This document shows, piece after piece, positions 40,322-49,958 of a stretch of 64,000 bases of DNA. This DNA comes from Verrucomicrobiota bacterium (lineage in GTDB: Bacteria; Verrucomicrobiota; Kiritimatiellia; UBA8416; JABMPJ01). The DNA lies in contig JABGQM010000002.1 in assembly GCA_018648805.1 (NCBI GenBank), forward strand, positions 1 to 64,000, given 5' to 3'. Below the pieces are notes generated by a model. The model searched no databases. It was given only the letters and a program-made list of their open reading frames with translations, and was not told the DNA's origin. The translations under genes were made by a program, and so were the position numbers. Numbering within the stretch: position 1 is the first letter of the stretch; each line of letters starts with the position of its first letter.

Positions 40322-41125
40322 ATGGTAGGCAAGAAGGATATGAACTCGGCGGTTGTACTCACCACCTATTTCACGGGCAAACGCGACCCGCAGGCGAGAA
40401 GCAAGCGCAAGTGGGACCTCAGACGCAGGCTCAAGGTCCACTTCAAAACCCGGCGCAGCGGCGTGTCTGCTGAAATGCGAGGCGCTCCGCAACCGGACGA
40501 TTTCGAGCGGATGCGCGTCTTCTATGAAAGCCTGATCCGAGTCGGCTGCAGGGTCGTCATCTTCCACGACCAGCTTAGCCCCGAATTTACAGCACAATGG
40601 ACCGGCCCGCATGTGGCCTTTGAGAAATGCCAACTCAAGACACCACGCTCAGTGAACGACGAACGCTACCAGTGCTACCTCGAGTGGCTAAAGGCCCATC
40701 CCGATCTCGAATGGATCTTTATGACGGATCTATTCGATGTTGAGTTTCTGCGTGATCCGTTCGATCTGATGGGAGACGACCGCTACGACTTCTATTCGGG
40801 AGGCGACCCCGGCGAGTACAACGACGAGCGGAATGGACGCAAGATGATTCAGGCCTATGGTGAGCCACACTACAGAGATGAGATCAAGCTGCACGCAGGT
40901 ACCTGCGGAGCTTGCCGCGCGAACGTCATGCCCCTCCTCGAGAAGATGTCGAAGACCTTCGACCAGCTGACAGAGCGCGGAGAGTTGAGCAACCTCAACA
41001 TGGCCGTCTACAACAAGTGTGTCTACGACCTTTTCGACAAGGAGCGCATCCTGTACGGGTACCCACTCAACAGCCGGTTCAAGAAATACGAGAAGGAAGG
41101 CGATTTCGCCATCCGACACAAGTGA
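40322..41125 (+). CDS. Predicted glycosyltransferase-like protein
   Basis: 267 residues. EWIFMTDLFDVEFLRDPFDLM contains a D-x-x-D type acid pair in the position of a GT-A DxD motif, and LHAGTCGACRANVMPLL and LNMAVYNKC follow, similar to family-34/galactosyl-like bacterial sugar transferases. Basic N-terminus (SKRKWDLRRRLKVHFKTRR). The family is not certain. AGGAG (40312-40316) sets the start at 40322; an ATG at 40319 overlaps the previous stop. It is transcribed with the preceding GT gene and converges with the FkbM gene 6 nt away. Confidence 0.68.
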   Translation: MVGKKDMNSAVVLTTYFTGKRDPQARSKRKWDLRRRLKVHFKTRRSGVSAEMRGAPQPDDFERMRVFYESLIRVGCRVVIFHDQLSPEFTAQWTGPHVAFEKCQLKTPRSVNDERYQCYLEWLKAHPDLEWIFMTDLFDVEFLRDPFDLMGDDRYDFYSGGDPGEYNDERNGRKMIQAYGEPHYRDEIKLHAGTCGACRANVMPLLEKMSKTFDQLTERGELSNLNMAVYNKCVYDLFDKERILYGYPLNSRFKKYEKEGDFAIRHK

Positions 41126-41131
41126 GTCCCA

Positions 41132-41794
41132 TTACAGCGCGTCGGCACGGGTAACGTCGGTCAAGCGATGGTGCAGCACGGCGGAAACATCTGAATTGGG
41201 GACCTTCTTGTCGAAGGCGCTGAAGCGGTAGATCTTAACGCCCGCCTCCTTGATCGCCGCCGCCAGGGCATCCGCCTGTGATTCCATTCCACTGATCTTG
41301 CGGAGGTCTTCACTCCAACCGTCATGTCCCTCCACGGTACCGAGCCAGAGATTGAAGGCCGGAACCAGATCGTTCTCAGCCAGGTCATGCCACAGATCCC
41401 ATTCCGCGCCTTCGATGTTCGACTTGATGATATTGAAGCTCTCGGTCCAGTCATCAGGAAGGTTCTCCTTCAACCAGCGCGAGAAGCGCATACATGGCAC
41501 TTCGACTTCACGGCCGGGGATCACGTTGTTCTTTCCCGAGTAGATCGAAGACCCCACCAGGTTTCTGTTTAGAAACAGTTTGCACGTTCCCTCGTCTGTG
41601 CCGAGGGCACACTGAACGACTTGCACGGAGGCGTCGCGTTTGAACTGTCGGCGGCAGCGCCGTGCCAAGCCGGGATGGGCCTCAAAGGCGTACATTTTCC
41701 AGCTCGATGCGAGCGGATCGCGGTCGAGCATATCGCGCATGCGGGTAATCTCCCCACCCTTATGCGCTCCAAGATCGAAGTACCTGATCAGCAT
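41132..41794 (-). CDS. FkbM-family methyltransferase
   Basis: 220 residues. Motif I is FDLGAHKGGE, with YAFEAHPGLARRC as the acidic post-I element and IIKSNIEGAEWDLWHDL as the FkbM signature. These enzymes O-methylate sugars or secondary metabolites in the cytosol, which fits glycan modification here. GGGGAG lies 3 nt before the ATG at 41794. Upstream on the same strand is a hexapeptide acyltransferase gene, so the two may decorate the same sugar. Confidence 0.88.
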   Translation of the reverse strand: MLIRYFDLGAHKGGEITRMRDMLDRDPLASSWKMYAFEAHPGLARRCRRQFKRDASVQVVQCALGTDEGTCKLFLNRNLVGSSIYSGKNNVIPGREVEVPCMRFSRWLKENLPDDWTESFNIIKSNIEGAEWDLWHDLAENDLVPAFNLWLGTVEGHDGWSEDLRKISGMESQADALAAAIKEAGVKIYRFSAFDKKVPNSDVSAVLHHRLTDVTRADAL

Positions 41795-41819
41795 AGTCTC
41801 CCCTTACCTCAACGCGGCT

Positions 41820-42371
41820 TCACTCCGTCGTCGTGACCGGCATCCACGCCTTTTTCTCAACATCATACTGCTTAATAACCCGCGCGGGTGTTCCTGCCGC
41901 CACACTGAAGTCAGGGATATCCGATGTCACCACGGCATTGGCGCCAATCACGCAATGCTTGCCGATCGTCACCCCCGGCATCACGCAGACCCCCATACCG
42001 ATCCAGCTCCCTGTCCCGACTCGAACCGGTCCCATCGAGCAAATGCCCTGATCAATGATAGGCTTCTCTACATCCCGAAATTCGTGATAGCACTCCGCAA
42101 TGAGAACGCGCTCCGAGATGAGCACATCACTCTCTATATCAATCCTTGTGCCCGCGCCGGCGATGACGAAGTGCCGACCAATTCGCGTGTTGTCTCCAAT
42201 CGACACCTTGCATTCGGGCTTGATCGAGAACCATGCGTGCTTCCGGATGCGGACGTTTCGTCCCATCGCAACCGTGTTCGCCGCCCTGACATTTCGCAGG
42301 GGTGTATCCACGCGGGAACCCAACCGATACAGTTTCGCGTGAAATCGAATATGATCGACGACTGTAGCCAT
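41820..42371 (-). CDS. Left-handed beta-helix (hexapeptide) acyltransferase
   Basis: 183 residues with a run of hexapeptide repeats (IGDNTRIGRHFVI, GTGSWIGMGVCVMPGVTIGKHCVIGANAVV) and the catalytic His context AECYHEFRD. The C-terminal GTPARVIKQY is typical of sugar O-acetyltransferases (WbbJ/NodL type). It probably acetylates a sugar or nucleotide sugar from acetyl-CoA. Only a weak ribosome-binding site precedes 42371. It is transcribed ahead of the FkbM gene. Confidence 0.9.
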   Translation of the reverse strand: MATVVDHIRFHAKLYRLGSRVDTPLRNVRAANTVAMGRNVRIRKHAWFSIKPECKVSIGDNTRIGRHFVIAGAGTRIDIESDVLISERVLIAECYHEFRDVEKPIIDQGICSMGPVRVGTGSWIGMGVCVMPGVTIGKHCVIGANAVVTSDIPDFSVAAGTPARVIKQYDVEKKAWMPVTTTE

Positions 42372-42701
42372 GCGCCGGACTATGACTTGTCCTACCTGTC
42401 CATGTCAAGACGGAGCAGCCTACGCTGTTCGCTCCGAATGAGGGGTCAGGAGGCAGGGGTCAGGGGTCAGCAAACTTGGTCCACTATCGGAGGCCCGTCT
42501 GTGCTTCTGTAACTCGCTGGAAACCGTGGGCGCCATTCTGCGGTTTTCCTGCTTTCCCGGCTTCTGATTCCGGCTCAACAGGACGCTCAAGGCTGATCCA
42601 TCTTGACTTCTCGGCCCTCCTGCGATAGGCACATCGGTCGACGTTGCACCTTCTACTCAGACAGAAAAGGGCCAGCGTGTATCGTACCAGGAAGGACTCC
42701 C
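42372..42701. other. 330-nt divergent gap with GGGGTCA heptamers
   Basis: Four phased 7-nt words lie at 42442-42469 (GGGGTCA, GGAGGCA, GGGGTCA, GGGGTCA). A further AG/TC-skewed stretch at about 42500-42600 looks like diverged repeat. No protein-coding signal is seen until the ribosome-binding site of the ABC transporter at 42689. Confidence 0.6.
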
Positions 42702-44441
42702 GTGCAGACCAGCTCACGTTCGATTGATATTTGCCGTCGCTTGATAGCCTATGCGCGACCGTACCTGTCTCGCCTTATTGTAGGAATTCTGTGCGGAATC
42801 TTGTTCGCCGGTTCCACGGTAGGAATACTCCCCTTGATGCGCGATGTACTGCCCCGCTTCCTGGATGTCGAAGTGAAGACCTCACTGCTGGCCATCCTGG
42901 CGGTCACCTCACTGCTCCTCCTCGTGGCGGCGCTGCGTGCCATCGGAGCGTTTCTGGCGATCTATCTCGTACAGTGGGTCGGCAACCGCGTCGTCCTCGA
43001 TATCCGCAAACAAGCGATCGACCACCTCATGCATCTCTCGATCGGACACTACGGTCAGAGCAGGACAGGCGAGGTCATCTCGCGCACCATGAACGACACG
43101 GAGCAGCTCCAGTTTGGCGCCGCCGCTGTGCTGAGAGATTTGGTTAAGCAGCCTTTTCTGCTGATCTTCACCCTGGGCTACGTCTTCTGGGAAGATTGGA
43201 TTCTAGCCCTATGCAGTCTTGTGCTCTTCCCGACCTGCCTTATCCCTATCCTGATCTTTGGCAAGCGCGCCCGTGGTGCGGCCCGGGACCGCCAAGAGCG
43301 CATGGCTGACCTGATGGATATTCTGCATGAATCTCTCTATGGGATACGCGTGGTCAAAGCCTTCTGCGGAGAGGAGCGGGAGGCCAATCGATTCAAGGCG
43401 GCGGCACAGTCCTACTTCAGCGCCGCGATGAAAGCGCGACGGGCACAATCTTCTGTTGCCCCGATCGTGATCTTTATCAGTGCCGTTGGCGTTTGCCTGG
43501 CCCTTATTTACGCTAATCAGACCGGCATGGCATGGAACGAGTTCACCGCGTTTCTGCTGGCGCTTGTCCTGCTATACGACCCGATCAAACGACTGGGCAA
43601 AGTACACGTCGACATCCAGCCCATTCTGGCCGGCGCCGAGAGGGTCTTCGAATTGCTGGATACACCGATCGACGTCATCGACAAGCCCAACGCGACCGAT
43701 ATGACCCAGACGCCGCGCGATATCGTCTTTGAGCGGGTGTGTTTCCAGTATGGCGACAGTCTGGTCCTGAAGGACATTGACCTGCATGTGAAGGCGGGCG
43801 AGAAGATTGCGCTGGTCGGCGCCTCAGGGTCGGGCAAGACCACACTGGTCAGCCTGCTCCTGCGTTTCTTTGACGTCACCCAAGGTCGACTGCTGATGGA
43901 TGGCAGCGATGTTCGCGACTACACCATGACATCGCTTCGCCAGCACATTGGACTCGTGACCCAGGACACCTTCCTCTTCAACAACACAGTGGCAGAGAAC
44001 ATACGCTATGGTAACACCGATGCGACCCAGGATGAGGTCGAGGCCGCCGCGCGGCTGGCGCATGCCCATGACTTCATCTGTGAGATGGAAACCGGCTACG
44101 ACACCGTGATTGGCGAGCACGGGGTACGTCTCTCCGGCGGACAGAAACAGCGACTGGCCATCGCCAGGGCTATCCTCAGCGATCCGGCGATTCTCGTACT
44201 CGACGAAGCGACCAGCGCGCTCGACACTGAATCGGAGCGCCAGGTTCAACTGGCCTTGGACGAGGCCACTAGTGGACGGACCCTGTTTGCGATTGCGCAT
44301 CGTTTGTCAACGATCACGCATTGCGACCGCATCCTGGTGATGGACGAAGGGCGCATTGTCGAGACGGGCACCCACGAAGAGCTGATTGCCGCCTCGAGCA
44401 CCTACAAGCGCCTGCATGACCTGCAGTTTGGTATCGTCTAG
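42702..44441 (+). CDS. MsbA-type ABC lipid flippase/exporter (fused permease and ATPase)
   Basis: 579 residues, the usual MsbA length. Six membrane helices (about 15-310) precede an ATPase with Walker A GASGSGKTT, Q-loop, signature LSGGQKQRLAIARA, Walker B ILVLDEATS and the H-loop AHRLS. MsbA moves lipid A-core across the inner membrane; related exporters move other lipids or drugs. The GTG start at 42702 is supported by AGGAAGGA (42689-42696), 5 nt before it; longer upstream frames lack one. Location among glycan genes supports lipopolysaccharide or glycolipid transport. Confidence 0.9.
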   Translation: MQTSSRSIDICRRLIAYARPYLSRLIVGILCGILFAGSTVGILPLMRDVLPRFLDVEVKTSLLAILAVTSLLLLVAALRAIGAFLAIYLVQWVGNRVVLDIRKQAIDHLMHLSIGHYGQSRTGEVISRTMNDTEQLQFGAAAVLRDLVKQPFLLIFTLGYVFWEDWILALCSLVLFPTCLIPILIFGKRARGAARDRQERMADLMDILHESLYGIRVVKAFCGEEREANRFKAAAQSYFSAAMKARRAQSSVAPIVIFISAVGVCLALIYANQTGMAWNEFTAFLLALVLLYDPIKRLGKVHVDIQPILAGAERVFELLDTPIDVIDKPNATDMTQTPRDIVFERVCFQYGDSLVLKDIDLHVKAGEKIALVGASGSGKTTLVSLLLRFFDVTQGRLLMDGSDVRDYTMTSLRQHIGLVTQDTFLFNNTVAENIRYGNTDATQDEVEAAARLAHAHDFICEMETGYDTVIGEHGVRLSGGQKQRLAIARAILSDPAILVLDEATSALDTESERQVQLALDEATSGRTLFAIAHRLSTITHCDRILVMDEGRIVETGTHEELIAASSTYKRLHDLQFGIV

Positions 44442-44503
44442 AGCCTGTCCGCAAAAAGACCTTTGGGATAGATTTGCGTCCGCTGATCGGGTTAGTATGC
44501 GGC

Positions 44504-45523
44504 ATGGCAAACACCACCCTCTCAGACCTGACGCCCCTGCTGACCCGCCTCGCGGAGGTGCGTATCGGTGTCGTCGGGGATTTCGCGCTCGATTGCTACT
44601 GGACCCTTGCACCCGACGCGGCCACCACCTCTATCGAAACTGGCTTGTCTACGCAGTCGGTTGCGGAGCAGCACTACAGCCCCGGCGCCGCGGGCAATGT
44701 GGCGGTGAATCTGCGGGCCTTGACGTGTGGCACCGTGCGGACGTTCGGTGTCGTCGGAGCAGACCCCTGGGGCCGCGAGCTGGGTCGGATTCTACACACC
44801 CGGGGCGCTGACACGTCGGGCCTGATTGAGCAACCCGAAGTGTGGTCGACGCAGACCTATATAAAGCCGATTCTGAATGGCGACGAACAGGGCCGCATCG
44901 ACTTTGGCGACCTCAACCGTCTATCAATCGATAGCGCCGATCGCCTTCTCGACCTTCTGGCGCAGGCCATCCCCGAGCTGGATGTCCTGGTCATCAATTC
45001 ACAAGCAGAGTCGGGCATTCACACCGAACGGCTGCGACGTGGTCTCACCGAGTTGATAGCGTCATCAGAGAGATGCACGTTCATCGTTGATAGCCGTGAT
45101 TCGGAGGGCATGTACCCAGGCTGCGCCCTGAAGATCAATGATTACGAGGCGGCCCGACATTGTGGGATCGCCACCACGGAAGAGAGCGTACCCCGCGCCG
45201 ACCTGCTCCGGGCCGCCGAAGACCTCTACGCCGAACGAGGCCAGCCCCTCTTCATAACCCGCGGAGCGCAAGGGATCCTGGTCTACGACGCATCGGGCGC
45301 CGCGGAGCTGCCGGCCCTGCCCTGTACAGACGAGATCGATAGCGTGGGCGCGGGTGACGCCGCACTGGCCGCCATTGCGGCCGCCACAGCGGCAGGTGCA
45401 CTACCGACCGAAGCCGCGATCATGGGCAATGTGGCGGCGGCCGTATCCGTACGCAAACTACGCCAGACCGGAAGCGCTACGCCTGATGAGATTGTGTCGC
45501 TGCACAGGACGGCGGGTCACTGA
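44504..45523 (+). CDS. PfkB-family carbohydrate kinase, heptose-kinase-like (RfaE N-domain type)
   Basis: 339 residues. The N-terminus RIGVVGDFALDCYW and SPGAAGNVAVNLRALTCG follow the RfaE/ribokinase layout, and DSVGAGDAALAAIAAA is the PfkB active-site motif with the catalytic Asp. In RfaE this domain phosphorylates heptose-7-phosphate for ADP-heptose synthesis, consistent with GT9 genes nearby, but other sugars are possible. An upstream TTG at 44474 is less likely than the ATG at 44504. It ends by overlapping the convergent GH2 gene over 45517-45523. Confidence 0.82.
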   Translation: MANTTLSDLTPLLTRLAEVRIGVVGDFALDCYWTLAPDAATTSIETGLSTQSVAEQHYSPGAAGNVAVNLRALTCGTVRTFGVVGADPWGRELGRILHTRGADTSGLIEQPEVWSTQTYIKPILNGDEQGRIDFGDLNRLSIDSADRLLDLLAQAIPELDVLVINSQAESGIHTERLRRGLTELIASSERCTFIVDSRDSEGMYPGCALKINDYEAARHCGIATTEESVPRADLLRAAEDLYAERGQPLFITRGAQGILVYDASGAAELPALPCTDEIDSVGAGDAALAAIAAATAAGALPTEAAIMGNVAAAVSVRKLRQTGSATPDEIVSLHRTAGH

Positions 45524-47322
45524 TCGTTCTGCGCCCCGAGCGTGAGCCGGTCTTCGGTATGCCGCTCACCGGTCATGCCAATAGCAACCAGCTCATCCCC
45601 ACTATCCTGCAGATCGAGGGTCTCCAGTACCGGGCCGGTCCGCTCGGCGATCAGGCGACCATCCAGATGAAGCTGTGAGACCGGCTCCGTGGAGATCCAA
45701 TAGATGGTGAGCGTGGGCCCTGACGGCCCATCGGTACACTCCGCCGCAATCTTGACGACCGGTTCCTGGCCGAAACGGGCCTTCAGCATCCAGAACGCCA
45801 ACTTAGGGATGCGCCACGCGTCGACTAGGCCACAGCAGCGTTTGTAGCGCTTCTTGCGCAGCGTGGCGTAATCCTGAAACGACCAGATAAAGAATCCGGC
45901 CACGGCCGGCCGTTCAGCAATGGCATCCAGGTCGCCGGAGACGCGCATCACCTGATCCCACTCCATGCGCAGATTGCCCCGCTCGGCGTGCGGACTGTTG
46001 GAGCACTCGCTGACAATGGCGGTCCCGGTTGAACAGTAGTCCTGGACCTCATCCAGCACATCCAGCTCGTAGTTACAGCCCCATACATCGATCAGGTTCA
46101 ACGCGCGTTCGCGTTTGGCCCGATAGAGGTGATTCTCGGCGTAGGTGGTCCTGCGGCTCGGATCCAGCTCACGGACCACACGGCCCAAGCGCTCATAGGC
46201 CACGCGCGAGCGCGACTCGTTCCCCAGACCCCATAGAATAATCGACGGATGATGCCGATCGCGCAGGATCATGGCTCTGAGTTGACGCTCCGCCGCATCA
46301 AGCCATCTGCCTGTCGTCACGCTCTTCCACGTTGCGATCTCCGCATAGACCAGTATCCCGAGCTCGTCACACGCATCCAGAAAGGCCGGGCTCTGGGGAT
46401 AGTGAGCCAGGCGTACGGCGTTCAGGCCCATGGCTTTGATGGTCTCGGCATCCTTGCGATGCCACTCTGTCGGCAGAGCCGATCCATGGCCGGGCATGCT
46501 CTCATGGCGATTGCAGCCCCGAATCTCGACACGCGCCCCATTGAGAACAAGCCCCTCTCCGCGACGCCACTCAAGCTCACGCACGCCGAAACGCTTGCGC
46601 ACCTCATCAACACAGATGCCATCGACGAAGACCTGCCCTATGACCTCATGCATGCGCGGCTGGTCAAGGGTCCACCGCGCCAAGACCTCTCCCGGATTGA
46701 GGCGTGCGTGCCCTTCCGGTTGGCCCTCGGCCTCGGCAAGGCAAGCGCCTTCAGGGCCTTCAAGTTTCCATACCACTCGGGCAGGAGCGCCATCGTCCCC
46801 CGACGCGAGTGCGTAGTCAACCGAGACCGTTTCATCACTCCAGCTCACAGCCACGCTCGCATCAACCAGAGCATTCAATGAGCGACGTTCCAACCACACC
46901 TCACCTGTCAGGCCACCATGCAGCAGAAAATCAGGATCCTTGATGCCCGGCAGTACATGCGGGTGATGTCTGTTGGATAGCTCAATCCTGATCCGGTTGT
47001 CGCCGGAGCTGTTCAGCAGTGAGGTGACGTCTATCTCAAACCCGATGAATTGACCATCAACCCGTGGGAGCAGCGCCCCATTCAGTTTGATCCGACCGCG
47101 GCCATAGAATCCGCCGGAGCAGAGGATCCACTGCCCGCCCTTTTCTGAGATATCCGCAGGCAGACTGAACGTGCGCGCGTAGACGCCCTGGCCGCGATAA
47201 TAGGCCACACCCTCCGTGAAGGTGTCATCCCGATTCCAGCAATGCGGCAGGTCCACCGTCTCGCGCTGCTTACGCTGTTGGAACAGCCAGCCTTGATTAA
47301 GATCTATACGGTCTCTATTCAT
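45517..47322 (-). CDS. Glycoside hydrolase family 2 protein
   Basis: 601 residues. A sugar-binding/jelly-roll domain (1-155), an Ig-like domain and a TIM barrel (about 260-520) form the GH2 layout. The RGCNRHESMPGHG segment, acid/base E in WGLGNESR and nucleophile E in AIVSECSNS are present. GH2 covers beta-galactosidases, glucuronidases and mannosidases; specificity is not evident. No signal peptide, so intracellular or non-classically located. The start overlaps the stop of the kinase-fusion gene (ATGA), making a two-gene operon, which suggests a common substrate. Confidence 0.88.
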   Translation of the reverse strand: MNRDRIDLNQGWLFQQRKQRETVDLPHCWNRDDTFTEGVAYYRGQGVYARTFSLPADISEKGGQWILCSGGFYGRGRIKLNGALLPRVDGQFIGFEIDVTSLLNSSGDNRIRIELSNRHHPHVLPGIKDPDFLLHGGLTGEVWLERRSLNALVDASVAVSWSDETVSVDYALASGDDGAPARVVWKLEGPEGACLAEAEGQPEGHARLNPGEVLARWTLDQPRMHEVIGQVFVDGICVDEVRKRFGVRELEWRRGEGLVLNGARVEIRGCNRHESMPGHGSALPTEWHRKDAETIKAMGLNAVRLAHYPQSPAFLDACDELGILVYAEIATWKSVTTGRWLDAAERQLRAMILRDRHHPSIILWGLGNESRSRVAYERLGRVVRELDPSRRTTYAENHLYRAKRERALNLIDVWGCNYELDVLDEVQDYCSTGTAIVSECSNSPHAERGNLRMEWDQVMRVSGDLDAIAERPAVAGFFIWSFQDYATLRKKRYKRCCGLVDAWRIPKLAFWMLKARFGQEPVVKIAAECTDGPSGPTLTIYWISTEPVSQLHLDGRLIAERTGPVLETLDLQDSGDELVAIGMTGERHTEDRLTLGAQNDQ

Positions 47323-49466
47323 GATGAAAACAGATAGATAGGCGCCCCACTCGCCGGGGCCAGGCCGTCATAGTCCGAGAGCACAACGCCACAGGCATCC
47401 TCCACCCGATCCGAGTTCAGCGCAACACCTCTCTCACGCGCCCCCGCTTCAGCATAGGCTATATGGAAGGTCCCGCACTCAGGACTCTCGAACCGAAACG
47501 CATGCACGCCTTCCGGTGTGGCGGGGCAGCCGGTGAACGTCGCATGCTGCACCCGCACAAGGAACTGCCGCAACATGGTATAGGCCGGTCGCTTGCGGGG
47601 CGCCTCGGGACCGCGGTCATCCACCAGCCCGAACCCATGCGCACAGAGCCGCCACCAGCATACCCGCTCGGCCAGACCCGAGCAGAGGGCAATCAGCAGG
47701 TAGCGAATCATGTAATGCCCATAGGTCATCTCATCCACCCCGCCCTCAACCGTCTGACCGCTGAAGAGATAGGGTGAACAGGTAGGAGACCATATACCGG
47801 TCCCGGCCAGAGGCCAGTTGGTCTCGCTGATGATCAGTCGGTCATCCGTGTGTGGTGATAGCTGTGCGATGGCACGGATCACAGCCAGTTTCTCGAGGGT
47901 GGCATGGCGGCCCTGTCTGTTCTCCGGGGCGCCCCGTCGGTCCACGTAGAGCAGATGCCCCACCCCACCGAGGTGAACATCATGGGGCAGCTTCTTGAGC
48001 GCCCCCAAGAGGTAGTGCGGCTCGTAGTCAATGATGGCGGGTCCCAGCAGCGTGAGGCCGGGGCACCGTTTGGCCTCTTGTGCGGCCACCTCAATGAGTC
48101 GGGCGTACTCACGAAAGCTCCAGATGCCCCACTTCGTGCGATTGATCGCCTGCCCCACCTGCACATCATCCACGATGGTGCCGACCGCCTCAAGCACCGT
48201 GCGAACGAACAGGCGCCATCGCTCGGGCTCCCGAACGGCCTGTCGATCCTGCACCAGAACAATGGACAGGGCGTGACCCGCGCTGTGCAGACGGTGCAGC
48301 CGTTCGGCCAGGGCCGCCCACTCCGTCTCGGTCTCATGCGCGTAGAAACGGGCCAGCACATGCACGCCGGGCAGTTGGGTCAGGCATTCATCTTCGTAGT
48401 CCGAGACGGCCGGATTCTCGCTGATCGCAAGCCCCACGCGGCCCTGTAGCGGCACGGGGGCACAAAATGCCGTGCGGCACAGCTCACGTGCCTGACGCCT
48501 GACGGCGGCAGCATGACGGATGGATTCGACCGCCATGCACCACCAGTCCCCCTTGTTCTGCAATCGATGCCGTTCAGCGCCACGTAGGGTGGCGATGGCC
48601 TGAGCGGAACAGGGATCCCACACCCAGAGCTCACGCGGTGCGGGATAGTCTGAAGCATTCTGCCCGCGCTGACGCCAGGTGCGTAGCGGATGGCGATACT
48701 TGCGGCTAGCTGTGTGCCAGGCAAACCGGCGGCGATAGCCCTGTTCGGCCCGCCGAAACGGTTTCGGGGCGCGCGCGTCGAAATACATCTCGACGAAGAT
48801 GCGCAGGAAGTCGGAGGGCAGATGAATGCGCGAGAGATCAAAGGCGCGCTGGCGCAGGGTCACCTCGGGCAGGACCCGCGCTCGGTTCAGATCGATCAGG
48901 CAGGGGTGACCATATCCGGCGCCGTCTCTCTGCAGCATGATATTCTGGTTACCCAGATCACGGTGAAAGATGCCTGCATCGTGCATGGCGCGCACGGCCA
49001 GGGCGACGGCTTGAAGCAGCGCCATGATCTGAGGGCACTCCGCGCCCCGGGTGTAGAGCTCGATCAGTGCATCCTTGAAAGAGAGATGATCCTCCAGCCA
49101 CTCCGTAATCAGCAGGCCTCCGCCGACCCGTTCACGGTCTTCCACACAGGCGATAGGAGTGGCCGTACGAACACCCCGCTCCTCGAGCAGCCGTGCCGCC
49201 TCGAAGGCGCGTGAGGCGGGCGTGCCCTGAAAACGATCACTGCCCCGCTTCCATCGCGATCGTCCAGGGAAATGCTTCACGGCGAGGGCGAGGCCATCCA
49301 CACGGACCCGGTCAATCAGCGCACTATGGGAGCTGTGGACACGCTCAGCGCCTGCCAAGAACGATTCCAGGGAGCCCATCCGCCCCAACCATATCTCACG
49401 GTCGACACCGGGTGCGATCGTGATGTGGCATCCGTCGGGCTGTTTTACTTCTGATTGTGTGGTCAT
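47319..49466 (-). CDS. Fusion of a lipopolysaccharide-kinase-type domain and a TIM-barrel glycosidase-like domain
   Basis: 715 residues. Residues about 20-235 look like a WaaP/InaA-type lipopolysaccharide kinase: VKHFPG with K64, FHRDLGNQNIML (H168, D170, N173/N175) and LIDLNRARV (D192). A linker region rich in Arg follows. From about 335 to 690 the sequence resembles a TIM barrel of GH39/clan A type (GRVGLAISENPAVSDYED, IWSFREYARLIEVAA, IISETNWPLAGTG, the last with a possible catalytic Glu). The barrel assignment is moderate. It is coupled to the GH2 gene by a 4-nt overlap. The pairing of a sugar kinase with a glycosidase fold in one chain is unusual. Confidence 0.75.
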   Translation of the reverse strand: MTTQSEVKQPDGCHITIAPGVDREIWLGRMGSLESFLAGAERVHSSHSALIDRVRVDGLALAVKHFPGRSRWKRGSDRFQGTPASRAFEAARLLEERGVRTATPIACVEDRERVGGGLLITEWLEDHLSFKDALIELYTRGAECPQIMALLQAVALAVRAMHDAGIFHRDLGNQNIMLQRDGAGYGHPCLIDLNRARVLPEVTLRQRAFDLSRIHLPSDFLRIFVEMYFDARAPKPFRRAEQGYRRRFAWHTASRKYRHPLRTWRQRGQNASDYPAPRELWVWDPCSAQAIATLRGAERHRLQNKGDWWCMAVESIRHAAAVRRQARELCRTAFCAPVPLQGRVGLAISENPAVSDYEDECLTQLPGVHVLARFYAHETETEWAALAERLHRLHSAGHALSIVLVQDRQAVREPERWRLFVRTVLEAVGTIVDDVQVGQAINRTKWGIWSFREYARLIEVAAQEAKRCPGLTLLGPAIIDYEPHYLLGALKKLPHDVHLGGVGHLLYVDRRGAPENRQGRHATLEKLAVIRAIAQLSPHTDDRLIISETNWPLAGTGIWSPTCSPYLFSGQTVEGGVDEMTYGHYMIRYLLIALCSGLAERVCWWRLCAHGFGLVDDRGPEAPRKRPAYTMLRQFLVRVQHATFTGCPATPEGVHAFRFESPECGTFHIAYAEAGARERGVALNSDRVEDACGVVLSDYDGLAPASGAPIYLFSS

Positions 49467-49566
49467 AGTTCTGCTGAACGCCCCTCTGGCGAAGCACCAT
49501 CATGCTTATACAAGCCCCTATTTCAAAGCTCCTTTTTGGGGTGCGCTTTTTTTCTCACACCTCCGC

Positions 49567-49595
49567 TTGACAGATCCGGTCTATTCCGATAGTTT
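49567..49595 (+). promoter_or_regulatory. Sigma-70 promoter of the sulfur operon
   Basis: TTGACA (49567-49572) and TAGTTT (49590-49595) are 17 nt apart, with transcription predicted near 49602, 24 nt before the ArsR-type start codon. A perfect ArsR palindrome was not found, but the AT-rich stretch at 49590-49612 is a candidate operator. Confidence 0.6.
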
Positions 49596-49625
49596 AACAG
49601 TCATTCAACCATTGGACCCAAAAAG

Positions 49626-49958
49626 ATGAGTCGATCACTTGAAGAGATTAAGCAGCGGTTCGCAAACAATGAGGAGGTCTGTCGACGGGTGATCGGCATC
49701 TTCTCGCTCATGTCGAACAAGACCCGCTTTCGAATCCTCTGCATGCTGGCCGAGGGGGATTTCTGCGTGAACGAGATCGTTGACACGATCCAGATGGGCA
49801 AAGTGAGCAACATCTCGCAGCAGCTCCGCATCCTTACGCTGGCAGGCGTTCTGGAGAAGCGGCGCGAGAAACAGCACATCATCTACCGTTTGAGTGAGCC
49901 GAAGTTGGCCATGCTGATCAAGTATCTTGAAACAGAATTCGCAGAGGAGACCGTATAG
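49626..49958 (+). CDS. ArsR-family transcriptional regulator
   Basis: 110 residues with the winged-helix pattern (FCVNEIVDTIQMGKVSNISQQLRIL, then the wing RREKQHIIYRLSEPKLAM). Cysteines at 19, 39 and 47 are candidates for thiol sensing; C47 sits in the position of the ELCVCDL metal or redox motif. The gene directly abuts the SQR-type gene, so it is expected to sense sulfide, persulfide or a metal and control its own operon. It lacks a strong ribosome-binding site. Confidence 0.88.
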   Translation: MSRSLEEIKQRFANNEEVCRRVIGIFSLMSNKTRFRILCMLAEGDFCVNEIVDTIQMGKVSNISQQLRILTLAGVLEKRREKQHIIYRLSEPKLAMLIKYLETEFAEETV

